Shown here in pieces: positions 34,844 to 49,400 of a DNA stretch of 64,000 nucleotides. Made by a program: the position numbers and the translations under genes. This DNA comes from Elmis aenea. Lineage: Eukaryota; Arthropoda; Insecta; Coleoptera; Elmidae. The stretch lies in assembly GCA_947652605.1 (NCBI GenBank), contig OX393581.1, positions 9,552,640 through 9,616,639 of the forward strand, given 5' to 3'. Every line of letters starts with the position of its first letter. The first letter of the stretch is position 1. Below the pieces are notes generated by a model that was given only the letters and a program-made list of their open reading frames with translations, was not told where the DNA came from and did no database searches.

Positions 34844-35099
34844 TAATATTTTTTTTAAATGGTGTTTGATTTGAAAAACAAAAACGCAAATCTAAAAACG
34901 CTTTCCTGGAGCCAAGTTTTCTTAACTACTTTCTGATACAAGATTTTATATAGGACATATATTTTAGCCATTGAGTTTTGCAATCTCAATCTTCAATCAA
35001 TATGGTTTTGTGTACTAGCTTCACAGCTCATTTGGAAAAACTACATAGAAATTACAAATGTAGGATTTTTAAATTAAAAGATCAAAGGTTCCAGCCGTT

Positions 35100-37434
35100 C
35101 AAATAAAACACATTTTAATCATAAATATTTTATTTATTTTTTTATATAAAAGAATCTACTTAATGAGAATAATACTTTTGTTAAAGACTACTTAAAGTAA
35201 CTGCAATAAACAAACAACAAAGTGGTCACTGATTAATATGGGATCTGTACAATGTAGAAGAATACTACTTTACTGTTTCAGTCTTATTAAAACTACTAAA
35301 TATCACACAAGGTGTCATTTAAGCCTCCCTTTTAACAAATGCCACCAAGGTCTGTGGAATACCTCGTTGATAGATTTAAAAAATTAAGTTTACATAGTTT
35401 GTGCATTTGCGGAAACTGAATTAAAGTTATTGTAAAAACTTTAAAAATAAGTACTAAAATAATTAAGTTTTTCTGAAATCAGATTTCATTTAAGTAAACA
35501 CAAAAAAAGTCAGTGCTTATTTTAGTTGCTTACAAATTTTTTAACAAGAAAAGAACAAATAAGTGCATTAAAAAGCCTAAAAGAACTATAGTAAAGGATT
35601 TTACAAATTCATTTTTGTTGTAACAGTTCAGTTCAAAGTTTCATTGCAGCTGTTAGTCATAATTAAATTTAAATTTAAACACAAAATATGAAATGATATT
35701 TTGCTTTAATTTCTTTAATTCTAAAGAAGCTTTTGTGTCTACTGTCAGCTTTAGACATTTTAAAGAACTATTTAATTTCCAAACATAATAAATCCGTAAG
35801 CAAATAAAAAGAAACAAGATATTTTAACACTGCACATTTTGAAGTACTATTTTAAGTTTCGTCCTTAAACATACTGTTTGAATGTCATATATACATTTTT
35901 CCATGCTTAAAAGATAATAACTTTCAAAACAATTTTTTTTTCTGAATTTTCTTATGCTATCTTTACCAATTTCTTCAATCACATGTACAAATACACACTC
36001 AGTTTAAGTCGAGATTTATAAATTGATACAAGTCATCTACAAGCACATTCTTATTGTCAACATTGTTTTCTAAACTGCACGAATATATTTTTTTTAAATT
36101 ATTAGTCAAAAGTGACCTTTCAATAATTAGGAATGTAGTCAGAGAAGAAACATGGAAGCATCAATTATTTTTCTTAACTTGAATATGTAAAGTTAAAGTT
36201 GAACTACAAAATATTCATCATGTATTAATTATTACAAAAAGAACGTCACATTCAACATTCAAAATTTTCCAATATACCCTAAAATTGGAGTGAGTTTAAA
36301 GCCACTTCTATAAGAAAAGGTCAGAACTTTCTTAAGTCCCTCAAATCACTTTTTTTTTAAATTGTAACACATTAAATAAAACCATGTTTACTTGGCTTTA
36401 AGAACATTAAATCGAAGTGCAGATAAATAAACAAAACACAAATGTAAGTTTCACCTAAAAACTAATGATGAAATTAAACTAGTTGAGTTATAAATGGAGT
36501 GTTTTAAACAGGTCCGTAAACAAAATATGTAAAAAAGGAAATTAAAGTCAATTAAAGTATATATACAACATAAAAACTAACATGAAATGTCTTTATCTAG
36601 TTACTTATTGGCACTAATAAACAGAGCTGGCTTCAGAAACAAAAGATAAAAGCATCTCTTTCAAGGCACACTTTTTTAAAAAAATTTTATTCACCTGAAA
36701 ACTAATTGTAAAAAAAAATGTAATCTGGTTTTTTATCTTTGGTAAAACTTAGCTTAAAAAATAAAGCTCCAGAGGGCGAAAATTTGAGTCATATCAGATC
36801 ACAGTTGGCCATACTGCACCAAATTAGCAGAGCTTCTATTTGATCCTCCATTCAATATTTTCGTAAATTGAGAAGCTTTGGCATTTTTCATGTTAATTAG
36901 AAAGAAACAGATTGTAATTAATTGCAGAGTAAAATGACCTTCATAAGTTTTTGTTCGTTGTAGTTTTTTCTTGAAACAATCAAAAGATTTAATGCGCAAA
37001 TTAAGCTTAAGATTCAACATAGCCTTAAACTTCCGAAATCAACTCTGTGCTCATTCTTAAAAATAGGTTAATAAACATTCCTTACATTAATGCAACAGAA
37101 TTAACAAACTTTATACATCTCCTACATAACTTTACATTAACTTTTTACATAAACAATACCCTAATTAAAAAGTTCGATAAATAAAATCTATCTACAAAAG
37201 CCATGCACAAAATATTTACAATAAATAACGTATCTGTTGCATTATTACACATTTCACAGGGAACAACATCTTTACTTCTAGATAATATAATTATAAAAAT
37301 ATTATTTCCTCTAACTGTAAAAATTGTTTAAAAAACATCATTGTAATCCACAGACCTTGCAATAAGTAGTATCAATAATAATATCGTTTTTTCCTACACC
37401 CAACCAAAGTTTAATTTTAATTGTCATCAGTTTG
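35100..37434 (-). other. Possible long 3' UTR of transporter gene C
   Basis: This 2.3-kb stretch lies directly downstream of the gene C stop codon. I found no repeat mates, TE motifs or exons in it, unlike its surroundings. On the gene strand an AAATAAAAT cluster near 35120-35135 could serve as a polyadenylation signal. A long 3' UTR would explain the lack of transposons, but this is inference only. Confidence 0.35.
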
Positions 37435-40400
37435 TCATGTGGACTCTGAGCCACTGTCGGAATTTCTTGATTTGATCCTGTGTACAAGGTATTCTATACC
37501 CCATGCAATACAGCACAACAACATTAGGAACGATTGGGAATGTAAACAAATGGCATAACTTCCTGTCCTGTCTCTTATATAACCTGAAACAAAAAATATT
37601 GATACCAAGGTGTCCCAGATAACATTTAGACCATATTATTATAAGCGATACAGGTTTGCTTGAATTAGATCAATTATAAGAAAAGTTACAATAAGGGGTG
37701 GATCTACATAGGGACTAATAGGGCTTGAGCCTTGGGCCCCCAAGTGTCAAGGGCCCACAAAAATTGAATTATTATCATATATTTTTAAAACTTTTTCATT
37801 AACAATGAGCACTTATCGTATAGCAAAAAATAGTTAACATTAATAATATAATAATAATGATAATTTATAGAATAATTTGTTTTATTTTAATCAAGGTAAC
37901 ATAATTCAACACTGTTTCATAAATAAATATATCTTAACTAGGATTTTGATATTATTAAAAATGAATTTTAAACCCCAATTCAAAGATTCTTAATCTAACA
38001 AAAAATGGGGCCCTATTATATTTCAATAAACCCTAGGTCCTAAAGAACCTAGATCCGCCCCTTGTTACAATATATTTTTAAAAGTACAAAATTATTTGTG
38101 CTCTTCAGATGTTATAGCAAAAAATATGAAAATGTTGATTTTCTTTTCTCTCATAACTTTTTTTCTTTAATCATTAGATCACTTTTATTAGTACTTTCTT
38201 AAGGTACTTTTTGATATAGAATGTAACCATTTTTTTAAAAGTTAGCTTTGGAACAGTTAAATGTTCTTTCTTTTTCTCTTTCTAATAAAATATTACTTGC
38301 TATATCTATTTTGATAAATAACTCAAAAAATCATGAATTTGTGACTCATTAATTACACTTTTCCAAAAGACAAAGCACGTTACATCAGAAAAATTAACAA
38401 AATTGTAACTTTTTTAACATTCAAATTAGTGTAATCAATATAAAATGATAAAACAAAAGTATTTAGTTCATTTAAAATCCAATTGCACCAACTGGATTAA
38501 CGTTTGGGCTGTAAAAGCTTGGTTATGATGTTCATGTTAGCTGCAAATCGGTAGAAGTCTGCGGAGACCCCGAAATTGGTGATTTCATACACATGTAATG
38601 AATTTATTGGTTTATTTTGATTGTTATGGGCAAATATTGCCGTATTTTATCGTTTCCAACCCATACATTTAAAATATTTTGCTTAATTATTGCACCATAC
38701 TAAAAAAACAAGAATTTTATTTGACCTAACCTACTTTACGATGTCAATTTTCTCAGCATTTACTGCAAATTAGGGATAAAAACGTAGCAATTGCATCAAT
38801 ACGTGTTGATTAAGGATGATTTTAATAACTCTGAACATGTATTATAGCTTTAAAACAATAATTTATAAACAGTTTGACAGATGATATTTGTTTAACGATT
38901 TTGCAGTTGCTGTGTAATATGCAATTAATTTATTGCTTTGTAATGCTTGATGCTGCATAAATTCAAATATATTTAAGTTAAAATAGAACAATTATGCCAT
39001 ACTTATTGTTTTTATGGTCATATCAACTTTGTATAGTTTGCAGAAGTTGATATCACTTCAAATCCAAAAATTATGGAATATCTGGTTAATTTCAGGATTC
39101 ACCTTGTTTATAAACATATTAAATCACCATTATATAGCAATAAATTAAGTGCATATTACAGAGCAATTGCAAAATCGCTTAACGAACGCATCTGTCAAAC
39201 TGTTTTCAAAACTTTATTTTAAAGATAAAATACATGCTTAAAGTTATCAAATATATCCCCAAACAACATATTTTCATGCAATTGCTACTTTGTGCTACAT
39301 TATTTGCAGTATATGCTGAGATAACTGATATCGTCAATTAGGTTAGGTCACATAAAATTCTTGTTTTTTTGGAATAACACAATTATTAAGCAAAATGTTG
39401 CAAATTTATGGTGTGAAAACGATTAATAAGGCCAATATTTGTTTAAAACTAACAAAATAAACCAAGAAATCTATTACATAATTATAAAATCATCAATTTA
39501 GGTGTGTTCGCAGGCATCTGCCGATTTACTCCTAACCCGTACATGATAAACGCGTTTTTATCAGCTAAACGACGAAATAGTATGTGTTAATGTATTTTAA
39601 ATGATGTAAATACAATTGTTTTATCATTTTCTAGTGATTACGTTAATTTAAGTTTTAAAAAATTTATGTTTTTGTTATTTTCATTAACGTAACATGCGTT
39701 GCTCGTACATACAGTGTAATTATTCAACCCTAAACCTGGGTAGGGCTTTATATGGGTGCAAATGATGATAATGAATAATTGCTTAACCGTCTAATACTCA
39801 AAACATAATATTCTATATTGTTTTTTTCAATTAATTTGAGTAACGTTGAACAAAAACTCATTCCCATTTTTTCAGCGGTAAATTAAGAACATAAAATCAG
39901 TTTTTTATATTTTATGGCAATTTTAATTTTATGAAAAATCTAATTTTTTTTTTGGAAATTAAAAGTATCCATCTTTAATACTCTTTACACGGGCGTCCGC
40001 AGAAAAATTTCTAGGGGCAAAGCATAGAGACAAATAATGATATATATAAATTTTAATTTAATTTTTTAAATTTTATTATTTGTTTTCACAAGTACTATTT
40101 TTTACTCGATCCGGGGAGGGCTGTTTGCCCCCCTCTGCGGACGCCCATGACTGTATATAATTTACTCACCCAATAGGGGCCCCAAGGCAACAACAAACAA
40201 GCCTTTACCAACCATATGTAGCCCGAAAGCCGCTGGTAATTTTTCTAGTGAGGAATATTCCGATACACAAATAGAGAAGTTGATAAAAGCTGCTCCTCTT
40301 ATAAAACCACATATAACCATCCATATCATGAGCATTTTATATTCAGTTTGCTCTGCCAGTACTGCAAACAATAGAAAACTAAATCAGAAATAACATCAAA

Positions 40401-43400
40401 GACCGTATTTGACTCAGAGAGAAAAATAAAACAATAAAATTTTGGTATCAAGCTAATAATAATTGACTCCTGTGTTCAACAAAATCAACAATAAATCATA
40501 TGCCTTTATAAAATATGAAAATGTTTTTAAAGCTTACATTTCTATGTTTTTCGTTTACCTATTTTAAGGCTCCTTAGGCTGCCAACAAAAAGTCATAAAA
40601 ATATTAGAATACAAGTTGATACCTGATGTATTTTACTGTACAAGTTACATAAAGAAATTATCGAACAAAAAGGTACAAATAAATTTTATTTAAAATGAAA
40701 CCAAAAAAAAATTAAGTAATTCTGGCACAGATTAAAGTTTCATTTAATTTTTCACCCATAATTGTTTCTTTTAGTATGGTTGCATATTAAAAGAGCTAAA
40801 TTACACTGTTAAAATTAAATCAAACATTAAATTTGAACAAAAAAATATTATTGTAAAGCAAAAAGTAAAATAAAAACAAAAACTTCTGCAATTTTATCTG
40901 TTACATTCTTTCACTATTTTTTTACAGGGTGTCCCACAAAGTATGCCTTCGCTAGTTTTTGCATAATACGATTGTTTAACACCTAAATAATACGTTTTTA
41001 CCGATAATACTTTTTTTAATGTGTCCCTTTATATACAGAGTGTCCCAAATATAGTGAACAGAATGGGGATCTCTAAAATGGCAAGCAGAATTGGTTAAAT
41101 GGGTCAAAATGATCTACGATTCAAGAGCAACTGTTCTATGAAAAAAAAACTTGAAAAAATCAATAGTTTTTGCGCTACTGATGAAAAACAAAACACATCA
41201 GGTTTTTAATTTCTGCTTATAACTTGCTTAATTTAAATATTATTTGACATTATTTGGGCACTTTTTTTGCTTAGATTTGAAATTTGTCAACAAATTTTAG
41301 CTACCTTCATTTGTTTTTTTAACATAGACTTTCTTATTTTAAATACGGCTGATGTTAAAATAACAAAAACAAATGAAGGTAGGTAAAATTTGTTGACAAA
41401 TTTTAGATCTACGCAAAAAAGTGCCCAGATAATGTCGAATAATATTTTGAGTGTGATTTCAATTAAGCAAGTTATAAGCAGAAATTAAAAACCTGATGTG
41501 TTTTGTTTTTCATCACGAGCGCAAAAACTTGATTTTTTTCAAGTTTGTTTTTTTTTCATAGAACAGTTGCTCTTGAACCATAGATCATTTAACCAACTCT
41601 TCTGTTCACTATATTTGGGACACTCTGTATATGAAGGGACAGGTGAAAAAAATTATTATAGGCAAAAACGTTTTATTTAGGTACTAAACATTCAATTTAT
41701 GCAAAAATTAGTGAAGACATACCTTGTGGGACACCCTGTATAATACTTAAGCGTTTAAATTTTTTTTTCAAAACTAAATTTCTTCCCTTCGAGTTTTCCA
41801 TCACCTAAAACATTTAATTAAATAACTAATCTAGTGAAGAGTTAGTGTTTAAACAGCTGTGAACCATGTCTAATCTTTAAAACTGTAAATAAAATGGTTT
41901 ATTATGTATTCGCCTCAATTTTGGTCAGAGTTAAAAATTTCCCTTTTTTTTTGTAAGGATTTACAATTTTTTGACTTCCTCCACCATAATTATAAGTGTT
42001 TAAAAATTTGCTGGTAAAAAATGTCTTTATAAGGCTTTCCAATTTGGGCCCCCAAACTCAGTCATTCCAAAACATATCAAAACTAAGGAAGTAGACATTA
42101 CCTGATCGACAAATGCCGAGAATAAATATGCCATAAGCGAACAGAGTCCTCTTCTTCACGTTGAGTCTATCACAAATAGGAGGAAGTATTAGCCTGGCTA
42201 TGATGTCGGTTAATGCTTGAACGGACAAAAAGAGGGCAGTGGTCGTCTTGTCGTGTCCAAGATTAGCTAAGAAGAATGGAGTGACCATCTTGAAATTTTG
42301 CTCAGCAACGTAGAACAGGGACAATCCAGCCACCAAGTTCAAATATATTGGGTCCTTCAGCAAGTCAAAATCCATGTAGAGTGATATTCTACGCCATAAT
42401 GTTTCTTTTTGCTTTGACTGGAATTCTAGGGGTTCACGGGGAAACTCTTTCATTAGTTTGTTATTATGGCTGTTGAACTGGACACCAGGATAGCTGAGAT
42501 TTCGTCGCATGTGAACTCCTTCAGATACTGTGGAAACTGATGGCGCTTTTTCCAGTGACTAAAAAATACATTTCTTATATAATAATAATTATTATTATAC
42601 AACTAAGTATTGTCTGATTTTTTATTAAAAGGAAATTTAAAAATATACACATGTGAAAAACTGGTTCAAAAGTTCAATTTTTGGTAGGCCATGGTAATTG
42701 TCACTTACCAAAGACCTGCCTGCAAAAAAAAAGCTTCTTCCAGTAGCCTCTCCTATCATCAACATGACATGGCTCTCTAAATCTTAAAAACAAACAAGCT
42801 AAAAAATTTGGGTAAAGTCTTCAGCAACATAGAGATTTCTTCATGTAATATAAAGAGGATGAAGAAAAGAGGGAAGGAGATAGATGATCTAATATATTAA
42901 AATGGATTCTACCTGAAATTCAAAAGACCAAAAGTCCAACAGAAAGCTGGAGAGACAATATTAAGGATGCAATGAAAGGGAGATACGACCAAAAAAAAAC
43001 ATAACAACTAAATGACACCTTACACCAATATGGAATCAAAATTTTGGTTTAAATTAAGCCAAAACATATGAAATTGTGAACAACCAAGAATTGGGCATTT
43101 TAATGTTCTAATTCTTTTTTGGATTTCGGCTTGGGTTCAAGTCAAAAAATCGCAAAAATTGGCTGATAAATTAAAAAGTTGTAGGAAAAACGAAACATTC
43201 TGCGTTTTAGACCACCCTGTGTGCATGTAAAACTAAATAAATGGTTAAAGAGGCTCAACAAATTGCGAGACAAGAATTAAGATAACTTTCAAAATCTGCT
43301 GAAATACCAAAAAGTTCATTTACCAATTGATAATCTTATTTTAGCCTTACCTGTAAATGCAAATGAAGACTCGATCCAGTGAAGTCCATGTTCGAATACA

Positions 43401-46400
43401 AAGAAATAACAGATTCTTTTCTAGTACGATTAAGGAAACTCATTGTGGAAAAATTTCGCGGAAAAGTCGGTTTTCGCGTCAGAGCTGGTTCGCCAATTTT
43501 CCCCGCCATATCTGCGTTACTCTTCACACCAATTAAAGTTTGCATCGGGCCATCTGGAGAATCTGCATCTTCATCATCAGCCTCTTTGATAGTTTCCATT
43601 TCCTATTAACAAAAAACGACAATCAACAAAAGTCGCGTTAACTTATTTTTCATGGTTACACAACAATCTAGTTGCAATTTACTTTATGGTTGAATAGCAT
43701 GCTGTGATGAAATACACAGATATGTAAATGAAATGGAAATAATAACTACAAAACTAGACATATCCCAGTACCAGATATTGCAAATTTCGTTTCTACCTTC
43801 CATTATCTTATACTTAAATTCCTGGTTTCATTGTTTTATAATGATAATTGCTTAAATAAACCAGAACAACATGACAGGTACATTAAATTTAAAATATTTT
43901 TACGACAAAACAGACTTTTTGTTATTTTACAGATAGATTTTATGAGTTTTGTAAATGTCACGATGAATTTTCATGCAAATAATACATTTACATTACACTA
44001 GAACACAATATAAATAGTTTAAGTGTTTAAAAAATATCACCTGAATTAATGAAAAAGCATTTCTAAACCCGTCTGCTTTGTAAAAAAATATTTATTTGTA
44101 TTAACTGTATTTTAAAAATAACGTTTGACTAGCTTATTAGTTGACGCCCTAAAGAAATTAGTATTACAATAAATTAATGCAAAACTTTAAGTTAAACAAG
44201 AGTATTTAATAACTCGATGAAATTAAAACTTTTTACAATCCTAATATTTTATTTCAAGTCCATTTATCTTATTATACGATCAAAATCAACCCCAATTCAA
44301 GTAAGAATTATATATTCATTATTAAATAAATGCGCCAATTTTCATGATCTATGTATTTGCATGTATAGCTACCAAGCTACCATACTATTTAAAAAAAATG
44401 TTTGAAATTTGCAAAATCCAATTTACCATGCAATTTACTCATCCTACAGTCAACAATTTATAGGAAGTGTTGTGAGTGTAGGTTTTTACTATTACAGCTA
44501 ACAAACTATTGTTAACAGCTTTGCTGTAATTTTTACACCAACTTTAATGTGATTTATTATTGTTAAGTCATTATAACAAATGATATTAAAAGGCTGCATG
44601 TACTTCGAAGATTCATTTCCTGAAAAAGGGCATCTTAGAATTATCTATTACTGTTTAAAATACATGTTAAATACCAGGTGTGATAATTATATAACTGGAA
44701 TATTTAATTGTCACACCTCGTATGTTGCTAATAACCCATGCAAAACAAAAACATTACACATCTCACAAATTACTATTAAATAACAAAACAACAGGACGAA
44801 TGATAAACTTCAATCTTTTTTTTTTGGATTACATTATGCTGTTCATTTTCATTTAAACGACATTCAGTGTGTGATAGTAACAACGAATGTATTCATAAAA
44901 GAAGGAGAAACGTTCAACTTCTCAGTAAATAAGATGCCCTTTGTAAAAATGATACAAAAACAGTATAGAGGCAATCAAAGTTTCTTTGAAGAGCTAAATT
45001 TATGGAAAACATCTGATGCAGTGATTTTCTCTTGCCTGTTATTTACCTCATTTGATGAAAAGTAGAAGGATATTCTCTGCAGCATCAAATGGTAGAAAAG
45101 CACAATAAATATCACACCTTACCCCACATAACACACAAACTCTGAGAAAATGATTTTACCATACATTAAGCTACCTACCGCAGTTTTTACTTCAAAAGAA
45201 AACCGGGAAGATAAATCTTCATATAGTTATAAAACATTGAGGAATTGCAGAGCGATTTGGTACTTATGCTTTTACGTTTTCTTTACCCGTCCATTTATCA
45301 AGAAACGGTTAATATCAGATTATGTGTCCCTCGACACCAAGCAAATTTTGTCTCAAGCATTTTTTTTTAATCATTAGTAGCAGTTGATTCATTCTGGTGG
45401 CCTGTTTCAAGCGCCTCGCCCGGTATATTATGTTATTCTCGCTCAATTCAATTCACAAAAGCCCTTGTTAAATTTAAACGTATGTGTGAAGTGAATTGGC
45501 ATCTCTTAAAACAAAATTTAAAAAATCTAAATTTATGTATTAGAAGATAATTGTATTCACTCCTCATTTAACAACTGTGTGGTACTTATACAGGGTTCTC
45601 GTTTTTCGCGGGCCACTATGGGATCTCGTAAACGGTAAGAGTTACGACTTCGGTTAAATTGGGGCAAAGTTGTATATTCAGGTACTTAATAATTTGATGC
45701 AAACAGAACTTATCTAGCTCTTTTAGTTTTTGAGATTTAGGGAAAAAAGTAAAAAAGTGGATTTTTGTTTTTTGACCGTATCTTTTTCATTTGATGTCGA
45801 ATTTCATTTTTGTAATAACTTTTTTATGGCCACTTTTTGCAAGGAATCAAATTCCCCAATTATATTTTCCGTGCGACGTTTCGTTTTTTTAAAACCATCA
45901 TCAGGTCAATTTTTTCTTATGGACGCTATATCTGATTTTAACGCCAATTTGTAGAGCATTTTATTCTGAATTCGACAATGTATAACACTTGGCACTTTTT
46001 TGAAACAATTGTTGTTAAAAATGGCAAAAACAAATATTTTATTTAAAACAAATCCTAATCGGCATGATAAATAATTGTCTTTGTCTCTTTTTCCTTGGAA
46101 ATAGGTAAGTAAACCGCATAAAACTACTATTAAAGGAATTTAATTAAAAAAATCAGTATTAATAAATATGTTAGGAATGCATTTAACATTGTTCACTTAT
46201 TACCAAATAGTTTTAGAATATTTTCTTCGGTTAAGTAATAAATGTCTCTAAAATGTGTATTTAATACCTTATTTGACATACAATTATTTGTAACAAAATT
46301 TTCGTTACCAAATAATATAACTGTTCATAGTTTACAAAAAACGTGTAGAATTCTGTTTACGCTTTTTGCTTATTAGAAGTCATTAACGCAGATAAAAGGC

Positions 46401-49400
46401 ATAACTCGTTATTTTTTGTTACAAATAATTGTATGCCAAATAAGGATTAAATAAACATTTTAGAGAAATGTATTACTTAACCGAAGAAAATATTCTAAAA
46501 GTATTTGTTAATACGGGAACAATGTTAATGCAATCCCAACATATTTATTAATACCGATTTTTTTAATTAAATCCCTTTAATAGTAATTTCATACGGTTTA
46601 CTCACCTGCTTCCAAGGAAAACGGAACAAAGACAATTATTTACCATGCCGATTAGGATTTGTTTTAAATAAAATATTTGTTTTTGCCATTTTTAACAACT
46701 ATTTCAAAAAAGTGCCAACTGTTATACATTGTCGAATTCAGAATAAAATGCTCTACAAATTGGCGTTAAAATCAGATATAGCGTCCATAAGAAAAAAATT
46801 ACCTGATGATGGTTTTAAAAAAACGAAACGTCGCACGGAAAATATAATTGGGGAATTTGATTCCTTGCAAAAAGTGGTCATGAAAATGTTTTTACAAAAA
46901 TGAAATTTGACATCAAATGAAAAAGTTACGGGCAAAAAACAAAAACCCACTTTATTACTTTTTTCCTTATATCTCAGAAACTAAAAGAGCTAGATAAGTT
47001 CTGTTTGCGTCAAATTATTAAGCACCTGATTATACAACTTTGCCCCAATTTAACCGAAGTCGTAACTCTTACCGTTTACGAGATCCCCATAGTGGCCCGC
47101 GAAAAACGAGAACCCTGTATACCACAAAATATTAACTCAAAGAAAAAGACGAAAGAGACAAATTACGGATCAGAGGCGTTGACGAAGTAAAATGTGATTA
47201 TAGAAAGAAGTAGAAAGACTATTTTAAACGAATTATAGGAACAAAGAGCCTGGTAATATAATTTAAGTGGAATAAGTTTTCGTACGCCAACAAAGGATAA
47301 GCGAATGGATATCTCTTACAAAAAAATCGCATTACATAATCCGTGGTGATAAGAACGCAATGAAATAAAAAGTATTGGTCAGTACTTTTGCCAGAAGTCG
47401 CTGTATTTTTATTTCTTTGGTTTTAAACCGGCCTAAAACAATTTTTACAGCTTTTTAGAATTACAAAAAAAGTGCCAAATTTATATCCTTGCATTTTTCT
47501 TTGGACTCCGATCTTTATGTTTTCTAAAAATGTCAGAAACAGCCTAAAATGATTTTTTCACAGCTGCTCAAAGTTTTTAAAAAGTTTCCCGACTATTATA
47601 ACTTATAAACTTGCAATGTTTTTCTGAAAAAAATCGATTGTTTTGGGATGGTTTTTATATTTACTGAAAACGTTAAAAGACGCGTAAGCAAAATATTTCC
47701 ACCTTTGGTTCATCCAGAACGGCCTAAACGATTTTTTACAGCTCTTCAAAAGGTGCAAGCGAATGGCATAACCAAGCATTTTATTTTGTTTGGGCAAAAT
47801 TGGAAAGTTTTGCGATGGTCTTTATACACAACAGATCCTGGAGGAATAAATTGAATGACGCAATGCAGAAAAGAAATATCAAACAAAGAGAGTGGGCAAG
47901 GAAGATAGAAACAGTAGATAAAACTGGTTGAGATAAGGAAAACGTTAGAAGTTAAACCGTACATTTAAAATTTGCCGTTAACGAAGACAAGATAGAGCTG
48001 TATTCCGAGTCCAATTGTGAAGTTCGGTATATGCAAATAATTAATCGCGTTATAAGCAACATGTGCCCTGGCACTCATGAATGTGAAAGAGATATTCCCA
48101 AAAATGGTGTTTTTCTTTGGCTCAAGGAAATCCAGATCCTACAACTGCCGATTTTTGGAAAAGGGCGTCAATGGTTCACATAGAATCGACTGCTCACCAG
48201 GGTAGGTCACGATATGTTGTCGCTAGAATCTGATCAAGGCTGTGTTTATTGCATCAAAAACATCAAAACTAAATGTTTTGCAGAGTTATAGAAGCCCCTG
48301 GCCATTTCCTTCGGAAAATAGGTAAAAACTGAAAAGTTGAATAATTTAAGTAATTTTTGCGATCGCGTTGGCCATGAAACCGTCGGAGATAAAATCGAAA
48401 TTCTTCTATTTACCAATGCGCGCATCCTTTGCAAGTAAAATGGTGCAGTTTTTGAAAAAATCTTTCACGGTGCTGGGGAAAAACGTCAAAAACGAAACCC
48501 TTGTAAAAGCGCCATGATTTGAGAAGTTGTGGTGCCTATATCTGTTATAACTAATAAATAACATAGGGGAAACCGTTTTCACAAGGACCTCGTTTTTCGC
48601 GTTTTTCTCCGGAACCGTTTAAGATTTTTTCAAAAAAATTGCACCATTTTACTTGCAAAAGATACGCGAATTGGTAAATAGAAGAATTTTGATTTTATCT
48701 CCGACGGTTTCATGGACAACGCTATATCGCAAAAACTACCTTTATTATTCAACTTTTCAGTATTTTCCCTATTTTTCCGAAGGAAATGGCCAGTGACACG
48801 TATAACTCTGCAAAACATTTAGTTTTGATGTTCTTAATCAGATTCTAGCGACAACATATCGTGACCCTCCCTTGTTAGTTCATTTACAGAAGAAACAAAT
48901 GTTGATTATATGAGTAGCCTTAAAAAAAAAATGTAAAAAAAAATTGGACCGAAACTAAGCACACTAATATCTGCAGAGAAACAAACGAAACACACGTTAA
49001 ACCTTGTGCAGAAAAAACTACAGATACAACACCGATTTTCCGGCACTCTTTCCAAACCTTCACCGGATTAACAACTTTGCCGGACCAACCGTAAAGTCAC
49101 CGGACTAAATGGGGTACCGAATCATCAGTCGTTTTTTTTTTTAAATCACGTAGTTGTAAGTCTCAATCAAATAAAATTAGCTTTGAAATTAGGTCTATCA
49201 CTCGAGAACGCCCTGTGATACGCTATTGAAGGGCCCAGTATTTTACGAAGTAGGTTATAACACAATCGTTGACGGTAGCAAACGAATGGCCGTTCCCAAT
49301 TAACAACACCCACCCTACGAGTTCAATTATCCTTAAATTTGTGGGTCTTCATTAGAAGCATCTACCTTAAAATTAACCACACGATGGCTTACAGTCCGAA

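Noticed and set aside
43379..43609. A plus-strand gene overlapping gene C
   Set aside because: It is the antisense shadow of the 43351-43602 exon, which fits the transporter splice phases.
44217..45377. A cluster of small plus-strand genes in gene C's intron
   Set aside because: The frames are short, lack motifs, and are expected by chance in AT-rich DNA.
45730..46950. Two related small genes on opposite strands (45730-45954 and 46753-46950)
   Set aside because: They are the same sequence read from the two arms of a palindrome and show no domain.
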